Below, piece by piece: positions 30,634 to 39,045 of a stretch of 64,000 nucleotides of DNA; the first letter of the stretch is position 1, and the number at the start of each line of letters is the position of its first letter. A program made the translations under genes and the position numbers. The notes beneath the pieces were generated by a model. It was given only the letters and a program-made list of their open reading frames with translations. It did not search any database and had not been told where the DNA came from. This DNA is from Microbacterium sp. No. 7. Lineage in GTDB: Bacteria; Actinomycetota; Actinomycetes; Actinomycetales; Microbacteriaceae. The stretch spans positions 1,364,001 to 1,428,000 of the forward strand of contig NZ_CP012697.1 of NCBI RefSeq assembly GCF_001314225.1, given 5' to 3'.

Positions 30634-31202
30634 CCGCCGTCGAGCACGGAACGATCCAGGGCGCCAGGCAGGGGTGCCGCGGTCGGGCGAGCTGCCCGGC
30701 CAGTCCGTCCTGCTCGGACGTGAGCCTGCGGTACGCGGGCGACTGGAGCTTCCGGCGCCGCATCGACCAGGGGATGAGCGTTGCCGAGGCGCTAGCTGAG
30801 CAGGCGGCGCAGGCCGCCCGGCCCGCCCCGCGGCCCGTACGGCGCGCCACGACGGGCGATCGCATCCACGTCGATCACGGTGAGGTGCGGCGGCTTCATG
30901 CGGCCGGCATGAACGACCGGATGATCGGCGAGCAGATGGGCGTCTCGCGCAACGTCGTGCGCAAGGCGCGCCTGCTCCTTGGCTTGCCGCCCGCCGTCGA
31001 TTCGCGCACCGGCAAGCTCACGCGGCGCTATGAGGGCCGGCGTGAGGCCATCGTCGAGCTGCGCGGCCAGGGATTGAGCCCGAGTGCGATCGCAGAAGCG
31101 CTCGGACTCAAGAGCGTGTCCTACGTACGGCGCGTCTGCCGGGAGAGCGCCGACGTTTTGTCCACTAAACTGACCGCCAGCCAAGTCATCGAGGAGGAGT
31201 GA
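30630..31202 (+). CDS. DNA-binding protein with two helix-turn-helix motifs
   Basis: A 190-residue basic protein. Residues 12-30 hold four Cys (GCRGRASCPASPSC). LHAAGMNDRMIGEQMGVSRN (about 87-106) is a clear helix-turn-helix, and LRGQGLSPSAIAEALGLKSV (about 149-168) is a second one. The double HTH layout resembles resolvase/sigma-4-like tails. It starts a run of three HTH genes. It is a candidate for the regulator that recognises the dispersed palindromes; a degenerate copy lies at its 3' end. Confidence 0.75.
   Translation: MTAVEHGTIQGARQGCRGRASCPASPSCSDVSLRYAGDWSFRRRIDQGMSVAEALAEQAAQAARPAPRPVRRATTGDRIHVDHGEVRRLHAAGMNDRMIGEQMGVSRNVVRKARLLLGLPPAVDSRTGKLTRRYEGRREAIVELRGQGLSPSAIAEALGLKSVSYVRRVCRESADVLSTKLTASQVIEEE
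31156..31170 (+). promoter_or_regulatory. Degenerate dispersed palindrome
   Basis: TTTTGTCCACTAAAC keeps the right half site (CCACTAAA) and has lost part of the left. It lies in coding sequence, 36 nt before the 31207 start. Confidence 0.4.
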
Positions 31203-31206
31203 AGGA

Positions 31207-31692
31207 GTGCCACGCTTAACCGTGCGAGCGCAGTACGAGCAGGGGATGACCATTCAGCAGATCGCCGAGGCCCGCGGCATCTTGCCGAAGAATGTGCGCC
31301 AGCGCCTTCGTGAGCAGGGGGTGACGCCGCCGCCGATAGTCGGCCCCGCCGATCTCCTGGCATCAGGTCTGACCATCGCGGAGGTGGTGGCAAGGGGCTA
31401 CAGCAGGGGCGCCGTATTCAAGGCGGCGTCCCGGCTGTACGGTCCGCGCCGGGAGGCGCGCCAGCAACTCACCGATGCGGAGTGGGAGTGGGCGCTCGGC
31501 CAGCTCAACGAGGGCGTGCCCGCGAACTGGGTCGCAGAGTCACTGCCCATCACGAGCGCTTCGCTCGCCGAGCGCTACCGGCGCCAGACGGGCAGGTCGC
31601 TGCCCTCGCACGCCGAGTTCAAGTCGGTCTGGGTCGGCATTCTCAGGAACCCCGAGATTCTGAAGAGCCATCGGGAGTTCGCGCCGAAATGA
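31207..31692 (+). CDS. Helix-turn-helix protein
   Basis: A 161-residue basic product from GTG behind GGAGTGAAGGAG. YEQGMTIQQIAEARGILPKN is an HTH near the N-terminus, and LASGLTIAEVVARGYSRGAV is a second. A third helical pair (GVPANWVAESLPITSASLAE) follows. The repeated HTH pattern is the same as in its neighbours. It may be a transcription regulator. Confidence 0.7.
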   Translation: MPRLTVRAQYEQGMTIQQIAEARGILPKNVRQRLREQGVTPPPIVGPADLLASGLTIAEVVARGYSRGAVFKAASRLYGPRREARQQLTDAEWEWALGQLNEGVPANWVAESLPITSASLAERYRRQTGRSLPSHAEFKSVWVGILRNPEILKSHREFAPK

Positions 31693-32174
31693 CTGACGTC
31701 TGGATCGATTGGTCGGGGGATTCGCCTGACGACGGAAGCGGCCTCGTCGTGTGTAACGCATGCGGCTTCGTTGTTGGCGGCATCGAGCATTCGTACCAGG
31801 CCGCTTACGAGCAGGCCGTGCTGCACGCCATGCATCCCGAGGGCACACATGGCCGCAGGCCGCTGACCGTTCAGCCTCCAGACTATTCGGGCGTGCGCGC
31901 GCCGCTCATTCCGCAGGAGCGGAGCAGCGAGGCGCGCGGGCGAGGGCGGGTGATGTACGTGCCGAAGCCAGAGCAGGCGGACGAGATACGCAGGCGGCTC
32001 CTGGACCGGGAGCGACCGCGCAGAATCCAGGCCGACCTTGGCGTGCCGCTTCAGGCGATCCACCGCCTGCGCGACGAAGTCATGCGGGGGCTCCTCGCGG
32101 ACGGCTGGTCGGTCGTTCAGGTCGCCAGGCGGCTGTGGTCGAAGGTGGCCTACGTCGAGGCCCTGCAAAATTAG
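31689..32174 (+). CDS. Zinc ribbon plus helix-turn-helix protein
   Basis: A 161-residue product. VVCNACGFVVGGIEHSYQAA at the N-terminus is a small zinc-finger-like unit (C-x2-C...H...H). The C-terminal third has RRIQADLGVPLQAIHRL and LADGWSVVQVARRLWSKVAY, two HTH-like helices pairs. It ends inside a dispersed palindrome. A DNA-binding role is likely. Confidence 0.65.
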   Translation: MTDVWIDWSGDSPDDGSGLVVCNACGFVVGGIEHSYQAAYEQAVLHAMHPEGTHGRRPLTVQPPDYSGVRAPLIPQERSSEARGRGRVMYVPKPEQADEIRRRLLDRERPRRIQADLGVPLQAIHRLRDEVMRGLLADGWSVVQVARRLWSKVAYVEALQN

Positions 32175-32215
32175 TCCACTAAACCCCTTGCATTAGCGGA
32201 CTAAATGCGTAGACT
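32170..32215 (+). promoter_or_regulatory. Promoter with two operators after the HTH genes
   Basis: ATTAGTCCACTAAAC (32170-32184) and ATTAGCGGACTAAAT (32192-32206) flank TTGCAT (32188-32193); TAGACT follows at 32210-32215 after a 16-nt spacer. The layout repeats that of the early promoter at 16859: one operator before the -35 and one in the spacer. Transcription would drive the replication genes. Confidence 0.6.
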
Positions 32216-32261
32216 GGGATCACCGCCAGCAAGGCGGGAGACACCAGGAGGAGGAGTCAAG

Positions 32262-32330
32262 ATGCGCAGTGTAGGCGGCATTTCCAGGAGGTGGTATGGG
32301 GCGCAAGCCCCCGCCCCGCCCCGCATTTAG
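32262..32330 (+). CDS. Possible 22-residue leader peptide
   Basis: ATG follows AGGAGGAGG with 7-nt spacing. The product is MRSVGGISRRWYG followed by an Ala/Pro tail. Its TAG stop is the TAG of the next palindrome (32325-32340). A second ribosome site (AGGAGG at 32287) lies within it and leads to an overlapping ATG at 32296. It could couple translation to operator occupancy or serve as an attenuator. Weak evidence because it is so short. Confidence 0.35.
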   Translation: MRSVGGISRRWYGAQAPAPPRI

Positions 32331-32340
32331 TCCACTAAAT
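32325..32340 (+). promoter_or_regulatory. Dispersed palindrome, perfect copy
   Basis: ATTTAGTCCACTAAAT is followed after 6 nt by TATGCT, a possible -10. It lies 33 nt before the 32374 gene. Confidence 0.65.
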
Positions 32341-32373
32341 CCAGCTATGCTGAACGATCAGGAGGAGCAAGCC

Positions 32374-32694
32374 ATGAGTGACATCAGAAGGATTCTCGAT
32401 CGCCGAGCGGCGATCCGCGAGCAGATCGACGTCCTGAACCAGGAACTCGATCTCATCAATGACCAGCTGCGCGAGTCGTACGACTACGGCTCGCACAAGG
32501 AGGGCGACTACGTCGTCTCGATCCAGCGCAACCCGCGCTTCAACACGGCGGCCTTCACGAAGAGCTTCCCCGTCGAGCGCTACCCCCAGTACTACAAGCC
32601 CGCCGTCGACACGGCGGCGCTGAAGGACTACTTCGCCCCGGTCGATCTGAAGAAGTGGCAGATCGAGGGCGCGAAGAAGGTCGTCGTCTCGTGA
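32374..32694 (+). CDS. Conserved phage protein near replication genes
   Basis: A 106-residue product (MSDIRRILDRRAAIREQI). The N-terminus is a coiled coil (EQIDVLNQELDLINDQL) and the C-terminus is basic (LKKWQIEGAKKVVVS). ATG at 32374 is chosen for AGGAGG; an upstream in-frame ATG at 32296 with its own AGGAGG would read through the palindrome. Possibly a small accessory of the replication or recombination proteins that follow. Confidence 0.65.
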   Translation: MSDIRRILDRRAAIREQIDVLNQELDLINDQLRESYDYGSHKEGDYVVSIQRNPRFNTAAFTKSFPVERYPQYYKPAVDTAALKDYFAPVDLKKWQIEGAKKVVVS

Positions 32695-33074
32695 GTCCGA
32701 AGGAGCCGCCGCTGAGCGGCCTTCAGTACGAGGTCGTCGCGTCGATTGACGACAACGAGGACTACACCGAGGCGGGGGGTCGTCGCCTCACCGACGACCT
32801 CGAAGAGGCCACGGTGATCACGTCCCGCACGACGGGGGGAGAGAAGCATAAGATCGTGCTGGACATCGACTTGCCAGCGAAGCTCATCCCCTCGTCGACG
32901 GAGGGGCACTTCCACCTCTTCATCGACAAGGAGATTTCCGAGCTGGCCTACTTCGGCCTGCTCGAAGCCCTGCGGAATGTGGGGGTGCTGGAGGATGGAT
33001 ACGTTTCGGCCTCCCTCGCGCGCGGCCACACGGCCGTCCGTCTTCCGTGGGTACGAAAGGGGGCTGCGGCATGA
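32691..33074 (+). CDS. Hypothetical protein
   Basis: A 127-residue product from GTG (MSPKEPPLSGLQYEVVAS), beta-rich with an acidic middle. Overlaps both neighbours by 4 nt. Function unknown; co-transcribed with the nuclease and primase genes. Confidence 0.65.
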   Translation: MSPKEPPLSGLQYEVVASIDDNEDYTEAGGRRLTDDLEEATVITSRTTGGEKHKIVLDIDLPAKLIPSSTEGHFHLFIDKEISELAYFGLLEALRNVGVLEDGYVSASLARGHTAVRLPWVRKGAAA

Positions 33075-33247
33075 GCAGGCATGAATTGAACAGCGCCGAC
33101 TACGAGCGGATCGAGGCGGCCCTGCATCATCTGATCCCGTCGACCATCCGCGCCGCGCGTGAGTGGTATCCGACGGCGATCAGTGCCTACTCGCGCACGA
33201 TGGACAAGATTCAGCGCATCAACAAGACGGGACCGTACACGCCATGA
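33071..33247 (+). CDS. Small helical protein
   Basis: A 58-residue basic product (MSRHELNSADYERIEAAL). ATG overlaps the previous stop. Function unknown. Confidence 0.6.
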   Translation: MSRHELNSADYERIEAALHHLIPSTIRAAREWYPTAISAYSRTMDKIQRINKTGPYTP

Positions 33248-33438
33248 GCATCGAGTTCACGATCGAGGTGACCGACGAGGATGACCGGGGGGTTGTGCAC
33301 TTCGGCGCCTACCAGAATGGCGAGCCGATCCCCGTCTTCGGATACGAACTCATCGCGGAAGAGGTGGTCGAGATGCTGGGCAACCTGCCCAGCGGCGTCA
33401 CGCGCTTCGCGGTCTTCGGCTGGGGCAATACAGCGTGA
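33244..33438 (+). CDS. Small beta-rich protein
   Basis: A 64-residue product (MSIEFTIEVTDEDDRGVV), overlapping both neighbours by 4 nt. Acidic, with strands then a helix. Function unknown. Confidence 0.6.
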   Translation: MSIEFTIEVTDEDDRGVVHFGAYQNGEPIPVFGYELIAEEVVEMLGNLPSGVTRFAVFGWGNTA

Positions 33439-34181
33439 CCGACGATCGTGATGCCGTGCCCGACGATCGTGATGCCGTGTACTCGGTCATCGAGCACGCC
33501 ATCACCCAGCAGCCGCGCACGCTCCAGCGAGCCATTGGCCCGTCGGAGTTGGCGATGGACTGTGAGCACTGCCTCGCGGCCAAGCTCGCAGGGTGGGAGA
33601 AGATGCCTGAAGCCGCCTGGCTGCCGTTCCTCGGCACGGCACTGCACGCGGCGCTGGAGGAGATCTTCGAGCCCCTGGACGGCTGGCTGACCGAGACGCG
33701 CGTCTCGGTAGGCACGGTGCGGGGGCAGGAAGTGCTCGGCACATCCGACCTCTTCCGCGTCGAGACGGGCTGCGTGATCGACCATAAGCTCGTCGGCGCC
33801 ACGACCCTCACCTCCGCCAAGCGCGGGCCTACGGCGCAGTATCGAGGGCAGGCGCACCTCTACGGGCTTGGCTTCTTCCGCGCCGGCTACGACGTGAAGA
33901 AGGTGGCGATCAACTACCTGCCGCGCAACGCCGTCAGCCTGCGCGCGGGCGTGTGGTGGGAGGAGCCTTTCGACCCGCTGGCAGCCCTCGCTGCCCTGGA
34001 TCGCGTCGAAGAACTCGGGCGGCTTCTCGACGATCTCGCCGCTGTCTCGATCGAATCGCGCGACAGCTACATCCGGGGCCTCCCGCGCAGCGGGAAGTGC
34101 TTCGACTGCCGGAAATATCCCGACGCGCCGCGCAAGGCGCCCGCAAGCTCCCTGGACGACCTACTGGGTGTCGCGGGGTGA
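33435..34181 (+). CDS. Cas4-like RecB-family exonuclease
   Basis: The 248-residue protein has the PD-(D/E)xK nuclease pattern: GTALHAALEE with a catalytic His, LGTSDLF with Asp, VIDHKL with Asp and Lys, and QYRGQAHLY (QhxxY motif). Cys residues at CEHC near the N-terminus and CFDC near the C-terminus fit the iron-sulphur cluster of Cas4/AddB-type nucleases. Such phage enzymes resect DNA ends for recombination. The N-terminus has an 18-bp tandem duplication (DDRDAV twice). It lies in the replication operon. Confidence 0.85.
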   Translation: MTDDRDAVPDDRDAVYSVIEHAITQQPRTLQRAIGPSELAMDCEHCLAAKLAGWEKMPEAAWLPFLGTALHAALEEIFEPLDGWLTETRVSVGTVRGQEVLGTSDLFRVETGCVIDHKLVGATTLTSAKRGPTAQYRGQAHLYGLGFFRAGYDVKKVAINYLPRNAVSLRAGVWWEEPFDPLAALAALDRVEELGRLLDDLAAVSIESRDSYIRGLPRSGKCFDCRKYPDAPRKAPASSLDDLLGVAG

Positions 34182-34213
34182 CCAAAAGAAACAACGAAAG
34201 CAAGGAGCAAGAA

Positions 34214-34879
34214 ATGAGCACGAGCACTCTCGACGACCTTCTCAAGGGTGGCGGCAAGAGCGCCAAGTTCGACAACCCCGGCGACTCGGTGACCGGCAAG
34301 GTGCTGTCGGTCACGACGCGCCAGGCCACGGACTTCGACTCGGGCAAGCCGACGTTCTGGGACAACGGCGACCCGCAGATGCAGGCCGTCATCGAGCTTC
34401 AGACGGCGCTGCGCGAGGACGCCGAGGACGACGGCCGCCGTTCGGTCTACATCAAGATGTGGGGCGGCCAGCGCAAGGCCCTCCAGAAGGCGGCGCGCGA
34501 GGCGGGTCGGTCGCCCCAGGAAGGCGACACCTTCACGGCGACCTTCACCGGGTTCGGCCCCAAGCCCGACCGCGGCTTCCCGCCGAAGGTCTATGTGTAC
34601 ACGATCGTCAAGGGCAGCCCTCTCGACGCCGCGCTTGCTGAGCCTCAGGCGGCGGCGCCCGCGACGCCGACCGGCCAGCAGTACGCGGCGGCACCTGCGG
34701 CACCCGCGGGCCTGAGCGCCGACGAGAAGGAGCGAGTCGGGCAGCTGATCGCACTGGGGCTCGATGACGCGAAGATCGCCCAGGCGCTCACGCTCCAGGA
34801 GCCCTTCGTCGCAGCTGCGCGCAAGGAGATCGCCGAAGCGCGCCTCGGCGCGGCGGCAGCGACGACCGCCGGCTTCTGA
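34214..34879 (+). CDS. Putative ssDNA-binding or replication accessory protein
   Basis: A 221-residue product. ATG at 34214 has AAGGAG 6 nt upstream; longer in-frame versions cross the nuclease gene. Residues 1-140 are beta-rich (SVTGKVLSVTTRQATDFDSG, TFTATFTGFGPKP) like an OB-fold; residues 145-165 form an Ala/Pro linker; and the C-terminus is helical (DAKIAQALTLQEPFVAAARK). Its position between nuclease and primase-helicase suits a single-strand binding or recombination mediator. The OB-fold is inferred. Confidence 0.6.
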   Translation: MSTSTLDDLLKGGGKSAKFDNPGDSVTGKVLSVTTRQATDFDSGKPTFWDNGDPQMQAVIELQTALREDAEDDGRRSVYIKMWGGQRKALQKAAREAGRSPQEGDTFTATFTGFGPKPDRGFPPKVYVYTIVKGSPLDAALAEPQAAAPATPTGQQYAAAPAAPAGLSADEKERVGQLIALGLDDAKIAQALTLQEPFVAAARKEIAEARLGAAAATTAGF

Positions 34880-34936
34880 GCTAAGCCCCCAGGAGCCCCG
34901 GCGCAGGGGTGAAGTGTGCCTTGCGCCGGGGCTCCG

Positions 34937-34951
34937 TTTAGTCCACTAAAT
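34937..34951 (+). promoter_or_regulatory. Dispersed palindrome before the primase gene
   Basis: TTTAGTCCACTAAAT, a perfect copy, lies 18 nt before the TTG start of the PrimPol-helicase gene. Confidence 0.65.
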
Positions 34952-34969
34952 ACGGAAGGCCATCTGATC

Positions 34970-37498
34970 TTGACCCAGGAGAAAGCCCTCCGCCTCGCCG
35001 CCCTCGGCCTCGCCGTCTTCCCCGTCCGCGAGCGCACCACGGAGGAGCGCGGGCGCACGAAGCGCGCGAAGACCCCTTACACCTACAGTGGGCACAAGGA
35101 GGGGACCACAGACGCCGACCAGATCGAACGCTGGTGGTCCCGCTGGCCTGAGGCCCTGGTTGGCGTCCATGCGGGCGCCAGCGGACTCGTGGCGCTCGAT
35201 ATCGACATGGGCACCGACATGTCGACCGGTGAGATCAAGGACGGCTGGAACTCGCTGATCGAAGCAGGCTTGGACGATCTGCCTCAGACGGTGACGTACT
35301 CGACTGGCTCGGGCGGCGACCACTACATCTACGCCGCGCCGGAAGGCGTCTCGCTCGGCCCCGATCAGAACCATGTCACCCCAGAGGGCGTGCGCCTGGA
35401 CGACGTCGACCGGCGCGGCGGGAGCAGCTACTTCATCTGGTGGGGGAGTGAGATCCCCGACTCACGGGACGCCTTCGCACAAGCGCCGGACTGGCTCCTC
35501 ACCCCGAGTTCGCCCACTCGGACCCACGACGACTCGGCAACTCACGACATTCCACAGGCGCCGTTCACTGGTGGCGTCGCCGAATGGTTGGCGAGGTGCG
35601 AGGCCGGAGAGCCCGCCGAGCACCTTCGCGAGTATCTGGCCGACATCGCGGAGCGCCAGGGGAGCATCGCCCACGATGAGATGATCGACTTCCAGCGCTA
35701 CCTGGTGGGCTGTGCCGCCGACCACTTGGAGCCGGGCATCCCCCAGCTGCTCGACGAGTTCCGCAGCCTGTACGTCGACTTCCCCGAACAGCCCGGCAGG
35801 TCGTGGGCCGAGGAGTTCGACGCCGGGCTCCGCGGTGCCATCGAGAAGTACGGCACCTTCGCGGCGGCGCCGCGGGACATTCCCGCCGTCGACCATAAGC
35901 CGCTCATCGCGGGCCTGGGCAACGAGTTCATGGCGAAGTGGGCGACACTTCCCGCAGAGCGCACGCGAGAGAAGCTGCGCGGCCATGTCGCGGAGCTGAT
36001 CTCCGACGCGCTGAAGGCCGGCCGCTCGCCGCTGGAAGCTGCGGCCATCGGCTGGCGCTCCCCGGCAGCGAACGCGCCGGAGGGGCTATGCGCCCTCCAG
36101 TTCGACAAGGACTCGCTGCCCGACGTATGGAATCTCACCTGGCATATCGTGCAGCACCCCCTGGCTGATCGCCCTGGCGCCGAGGAGGTCTCGGGCGACC
36201 GAGATCCGTTTCCCGGCAAGAGCGTGCGGCTACTGTCACGCGCCGAACGGGCATCGCTCGCGCCGTGGTGGGGTGATGAGTACATGAGCGTCATGAGCGA
36301 GCTTCGGGACGGCGTGATGAGCGAGCAGTACTATCGCGCGAATCGGTGGATCATCCTCTCCCTCATCTTCGCCGATAAGGCGTTCTTGCCGCTGAAGGAT
36401 GGTGGAAAGATCATCTTCAACTTCTACGCTCTCCAGCTGGGTCCGACCAAGACTGGCAAGTCGAAGTCGATCGAGCCCATCCACGCGATCGTCGACATGT
36501 TCTACCTCGGCGTCGACACGCCTGACATCGGCGGGGACGCGACCGCGGCGGGGCTCCAGCAGGCGCTCCTCGCGCGCGACGGCAAGACGAGCTACTTCCA
36601 GGCCGACGAAGCTGAGGCGGTGCTGCGCAGCTGGTCGGATGAGAAGAACGAGTTCCGCGGGATGAAGCTGCGCATCACCGACTACTGGGGCGGCCGGGTC
36701 GGCGCCATGCAGCGCAGCACGATGAAGGAGCAGTCGGGCAAGACCGCCCGCGGCTTCCTCACGGTTCACCTGACCGGGATCGAGGACAAGCTGGCAGAGG
36801 CGATCTGGCCCGACGACTGGCTGACCGGGTTCCTCAACCGCTTCATCATCGCTCGCGGCCAGGTGAAGGAGATCACTCGGGAGCAGGCCCTCGTCCGCAT
36901 AGGTCAGGCAGACGGCAAAGATGCGGCACACAAGTGGTACGAGACGTGGGTGGCGAAGTTCCGCCAGCTCGCGACACGGCTGTCGCCCGAGGGCGAGCCA
37001 GTCGCGATGGATGCCGACGAAGACGTGCTCCTGAGGCACCTGGACACTCAGGATGCGCTGGATGCGATCGCCGACTCGCTCCCGGGCTACGAGGAGCGGC
37101 TGGGGAACACGCTGCACAAAGGGCGCATGGACGTCGCGATCCTCAAGTGCGCCGCGCTCGTGGCGATCACGGAGGGGCGAAGGCGCATCCAGATGTCCGA
37201 CTACCTGATCGCGCTGGAGCAGTCCGAGGAGTGGGTCGAGAACCTTCTCTGGGCCGTGCAGGCCACGGATCTGACGCCGCGCGCTCGGGAGGTCGCAAGG
37301 CTCGCCGATCTGATCCGAGCCAATGGCGGCCGCATGGAGGTGGCGAAGATCAAGCGCCTGCCGAAGTGGCAGGGGCGCTCACGCGACGTCGACAGCTTGC
37401 TGGAGGAACTGCTCTCCCAGCGCGTGATCGACAAGCTGACGCCGGATGCGAAAGACAGGACGAGAGACATCGTGAGAATCATCGAGGAGGCACAGTGA
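34970..37498 (+). CDS. PrimPol-helicase replication protein
   Basis: TTG at 34970 (GGAAGG 10 nt before) is chosen over the frame's first codon at 34916. The 842-residue product has an N-terminal primase-polymerase domain: LALDIDMG (catalytic Asp pair), GGDHYIYAAP and GGSSYFIWWGS (basic pocket). A linker leads to a helicase-type ATPase with Walker A LGPTKTGKS near residue 490 and Walker B YFQADEAE near 543. The C-terminus has a winged-helix (MEVAKIKRLPKWQGRSRDVD). It would open and prime the origin. No separate DNA polymerase was seen, so elongation may use the host enzyme. Confidence 0.9.
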   Translation: MTQEKALRLAALGLAVFPVRERTTEERGRTKRAKTPYTYSGHKEGTTDADQIERWWSRWPEALVGVHAGASGLVALDIDMGTDMSTGEIKDGWNSLIEAGLDDLPQTVTYSTGSGGDHYIYAAPEGVSLGPDQNHVTPEGVRLDDVDRRGGSSYFIWWGSEIPDSRDAFAQAPDWLLTPSSPTRTHDDSATHDIPQAPFTGGVAEWLARCEAGEPAEHLREYLADIAERQGSIAHDEMIDFQRYLVGCAADHLEPGIPQLLDEFRSLYVDFPEQPGRSWAEEFDAGLRGAIEKYGTFAAAPRDIPAVDHKPLIAGLGNEFMAKWATLPAERTREKLRGHVAELISDALKAGRSPLEAAAIGWRSPAANAPEGLCALQFDKDSLPDVWNLTWHIVQHPLADRPGAEEVSGDRDPFPGKSVRLLSRAERASLAPWWGDEYMSVMSELRDGVMSEQYYRANRWIILSLIFADKAFLPLKDGGKIIFNFYALQLGPTKTGKSKSIEPIHAIVDMFYLGVDTPDIGGDATAAGLQQALLARDGKTSYFQADEAEAVLRSWSDEKNEFRGMKLRITDYWGGRVGAMQRSTMKEQSGKTARGFLTVHLTGIEDKLAEAIWPDDWLTGFLNRFIIARGQVKEITREQALVRIGQADGKDAAHKWYETWVAKFRQLATRLSPEGEPVAMDADEDVLLRHLDTQDALDAIADSLPGYEERLGNTLHKGRMDVAILKCAALVAITEGRRRIQMSDYLIALEQSEEWVENLLWAVQATDLTPRAREVARLADLIRANGGRMEVAKIKRLPKWQGRSRDVDSLLEELLSQRVIDKLTPDAKDRTRDIVRIIEEAQ

Positions 37499-37878
37499 GC
37501 GCGCTGGACGAGGCGCTGGAAGCGTGGCAGGTCAGCGCCGACATGACCGAGACGGAGCGACGCGAACTCGGCGCCGAGCTGGGGGAGATAGGGGAGTTCT
37601 CCCTCAGGCAGATCGGCGCGATCGTCGGGCTGCCGTGGTACCGCATCCCCAAGAACAGCAAGACGGGGCGGACAGGCGGGCGCCTGGCGGCCGAAAGCCT
37701 GCCGTACCTCGTCCGCATCCGCAGCGCCCGCCTGAAGCGCGAGATCGACGGGGAAGCCGCCTTCCGGGCACTCGCCCTCGGAACGAGCAAGCATACCGCG
37801 GCGAGGCTGACTGGCGTGCCGCCGACCACGATCCTTCGCTGGAGCGACGACTACGAGAGGAGTCACCAGGATGCCTGA
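37495..37878 (+). CDS. DNA-binding helical protein
   Basis: A 127-residue product from GTG, overlapping the primase stop. FSLRQIGAIVGLPWYRI and SKHTAARLTGVPPTTILRWS are two HTH-like units; the second is Myb/homeo-like. It resembles small regulators or terminase-like DNA-binding proteins. A role in replication control or late transcription is possible but unproven. Confidence 0.65.
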   Translation: MSALDEALEAWQVSADMTETERRELGAELGEIGEFSLRQIGAIVGLPWYRIPKNSKTGRTGGRLAAESLPYLVRIRSARLKREIDGEAAFRALALGTSKHTAARLTGVPPTTILRWSDDYERSHQDA

Positions 37879-38215
37879 TGCACCGATCCCCCTGCCCGTT
37901 CACCCGTGGCCGCTCAGCGCCGAGCGCCTGGCAATCCTCAAGGCCGCGAAGGCGCTGATCGACACGCCGATCCGGGTCATCCCCGTCGAGGCGGCCTACG
38001 GGACGCCGGGGCGCGTCCTCTGCCTCGGCGACTGGCCGCCGTTCCTCTGCGACTTCGCGCCCGTGCGGCCGGAGAACGTCGACAGCATCGAGTCCGTCGC
38101 GGCGGCGCTGCGTTTCGTGCTCGGCGGCGGCGAGGCCCGCTGGGGCGATGAGCAGTTGCTCTCGAAGTGGATGGGCGTCGCCGTCGGATACTCGCACAGC
38201 GAGGCATGGGCATGA
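37871..38215 (+). CDS. Hypothetical protein
   Basis: A 114-residue product (MPDAPIPLPVHPWPLSAE) with a mixed alpha/beta pattern. It overlaps the previous gene by 8 nt and the next by 4 nt. Function unknown. Confidence 0.6.
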   Translation: MPDAPIPLPVHPWPLSAERLAILKAAKALIDTPIRVIPVEAAYGTPGRVLCLGDWPPFLCDFAPVRPENVDSIESVAAALRFVLGGGEARWGDEQLLSKWMGVAVGYSHSEAWA

Positions 38216-39045
38216 AGGTCTATCTGGACGTCATGGACGCCGCCGCCGAGCCCGTGCGCTCGCGCGAGCGCACGGCGCCACTGCACCCGACCGGCGGGCC
38301 GGGGTGGAGCGACGAGACGTGGCTTGAGTTCTTCCGCCGAACTAAGCGTGACGGCGTGGCCGATGCCGCCGTGCCGCCCGTCACGAAGACGCTCGTAGAG
38401 CAGCGCGTCGTCGATCCTGCCACAGAGAAGGGTCTCGGGGCCGCGATCACGAAGCTCCTGAAGCGCACCACTGACGCCGGGTGGCCGGTCGTGCGCCTGT
38501 CGTACAGCCGGGTCGCGGTATCGGACCTGTACTACGCCGACGATGCGGACCTGAAGCCGGGGCAGGAGGTGCCGGATCACCGCCGGGGCGACCTACGGAA
38601 GGCGGCTCACGAGTGCGAGTTCTGGTGGGTTCATGCCGCACACCCGGCCTACCGCATCGCCCTGCGCGCGGCGTGGCAGGAGAAGGGCCGGACGGCGAAA
38701 GGCTCGCGCTCGTTCGCCTTCGAGGAGGCGCTATGCACTGATCCGCTCGGCATGCCGACAGAGTTCTTCTTCGACTACACCCCGCTGCCGTCGTTGCTCG
38801 CGCGGGCCAAGGGCGAGCCGGGGTGGGCGCACGAGGAGCGGGTGGCGCGCATGCGCCAGGAGGCCGAGCGGCGCGACCGTGACTACAACGACGGCGCGAG
38901 CTGGCTGAACCGGCGCCCCGTCTTCACGACCGCGGCGGCATTCAATGAGTGGCTGGACGACGTGATCGCGCTGACCACGGGCGCGCCGATCGCGAAGTCC
39001 GCGAAGCCCGCACCTGAACCGACTGACGAATGGAGCGCAGCATGA
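38212..39045 (+). CDS. Hypothetical replication-operon protein
   Basis: A 277-residue product. ATG at 38212 overlaps the previous stop. It contains HECEFWWVHAAHPAYRIALR and an Arg-rich helical C-terminal part. No catalytic motif could be fixed. It sits between primase-helicase and resolvase genes and overlaps the latter by 4 nt, so a role in DNA metabolism is plausible. Confidence 0.6.
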   Translation: MKVYLDVMDAAAEPVRSRERTAPLHPTGGPGWSDETWLEFFRRTKRDGVADAAVPPVTKTLVEQRVVDPATEKGLGAAITKLLKRTTDAGWPVVRLSYSRVAVSDLYYADDADLKPGQEVPDHRRGDLRKAAHECEFWWVHAAHPAYRIALRAAWQEKGRTAKGSRSFAFEEALCTDPLGMPTEFFFDYTPLPSLLARAKGEPGWAHEERVARMRQEAERRDRDYNDGASWLNRRPVFTTAAAFNEWLDDVIALTTGAPIAKSAKPAPEPTDEWSAA

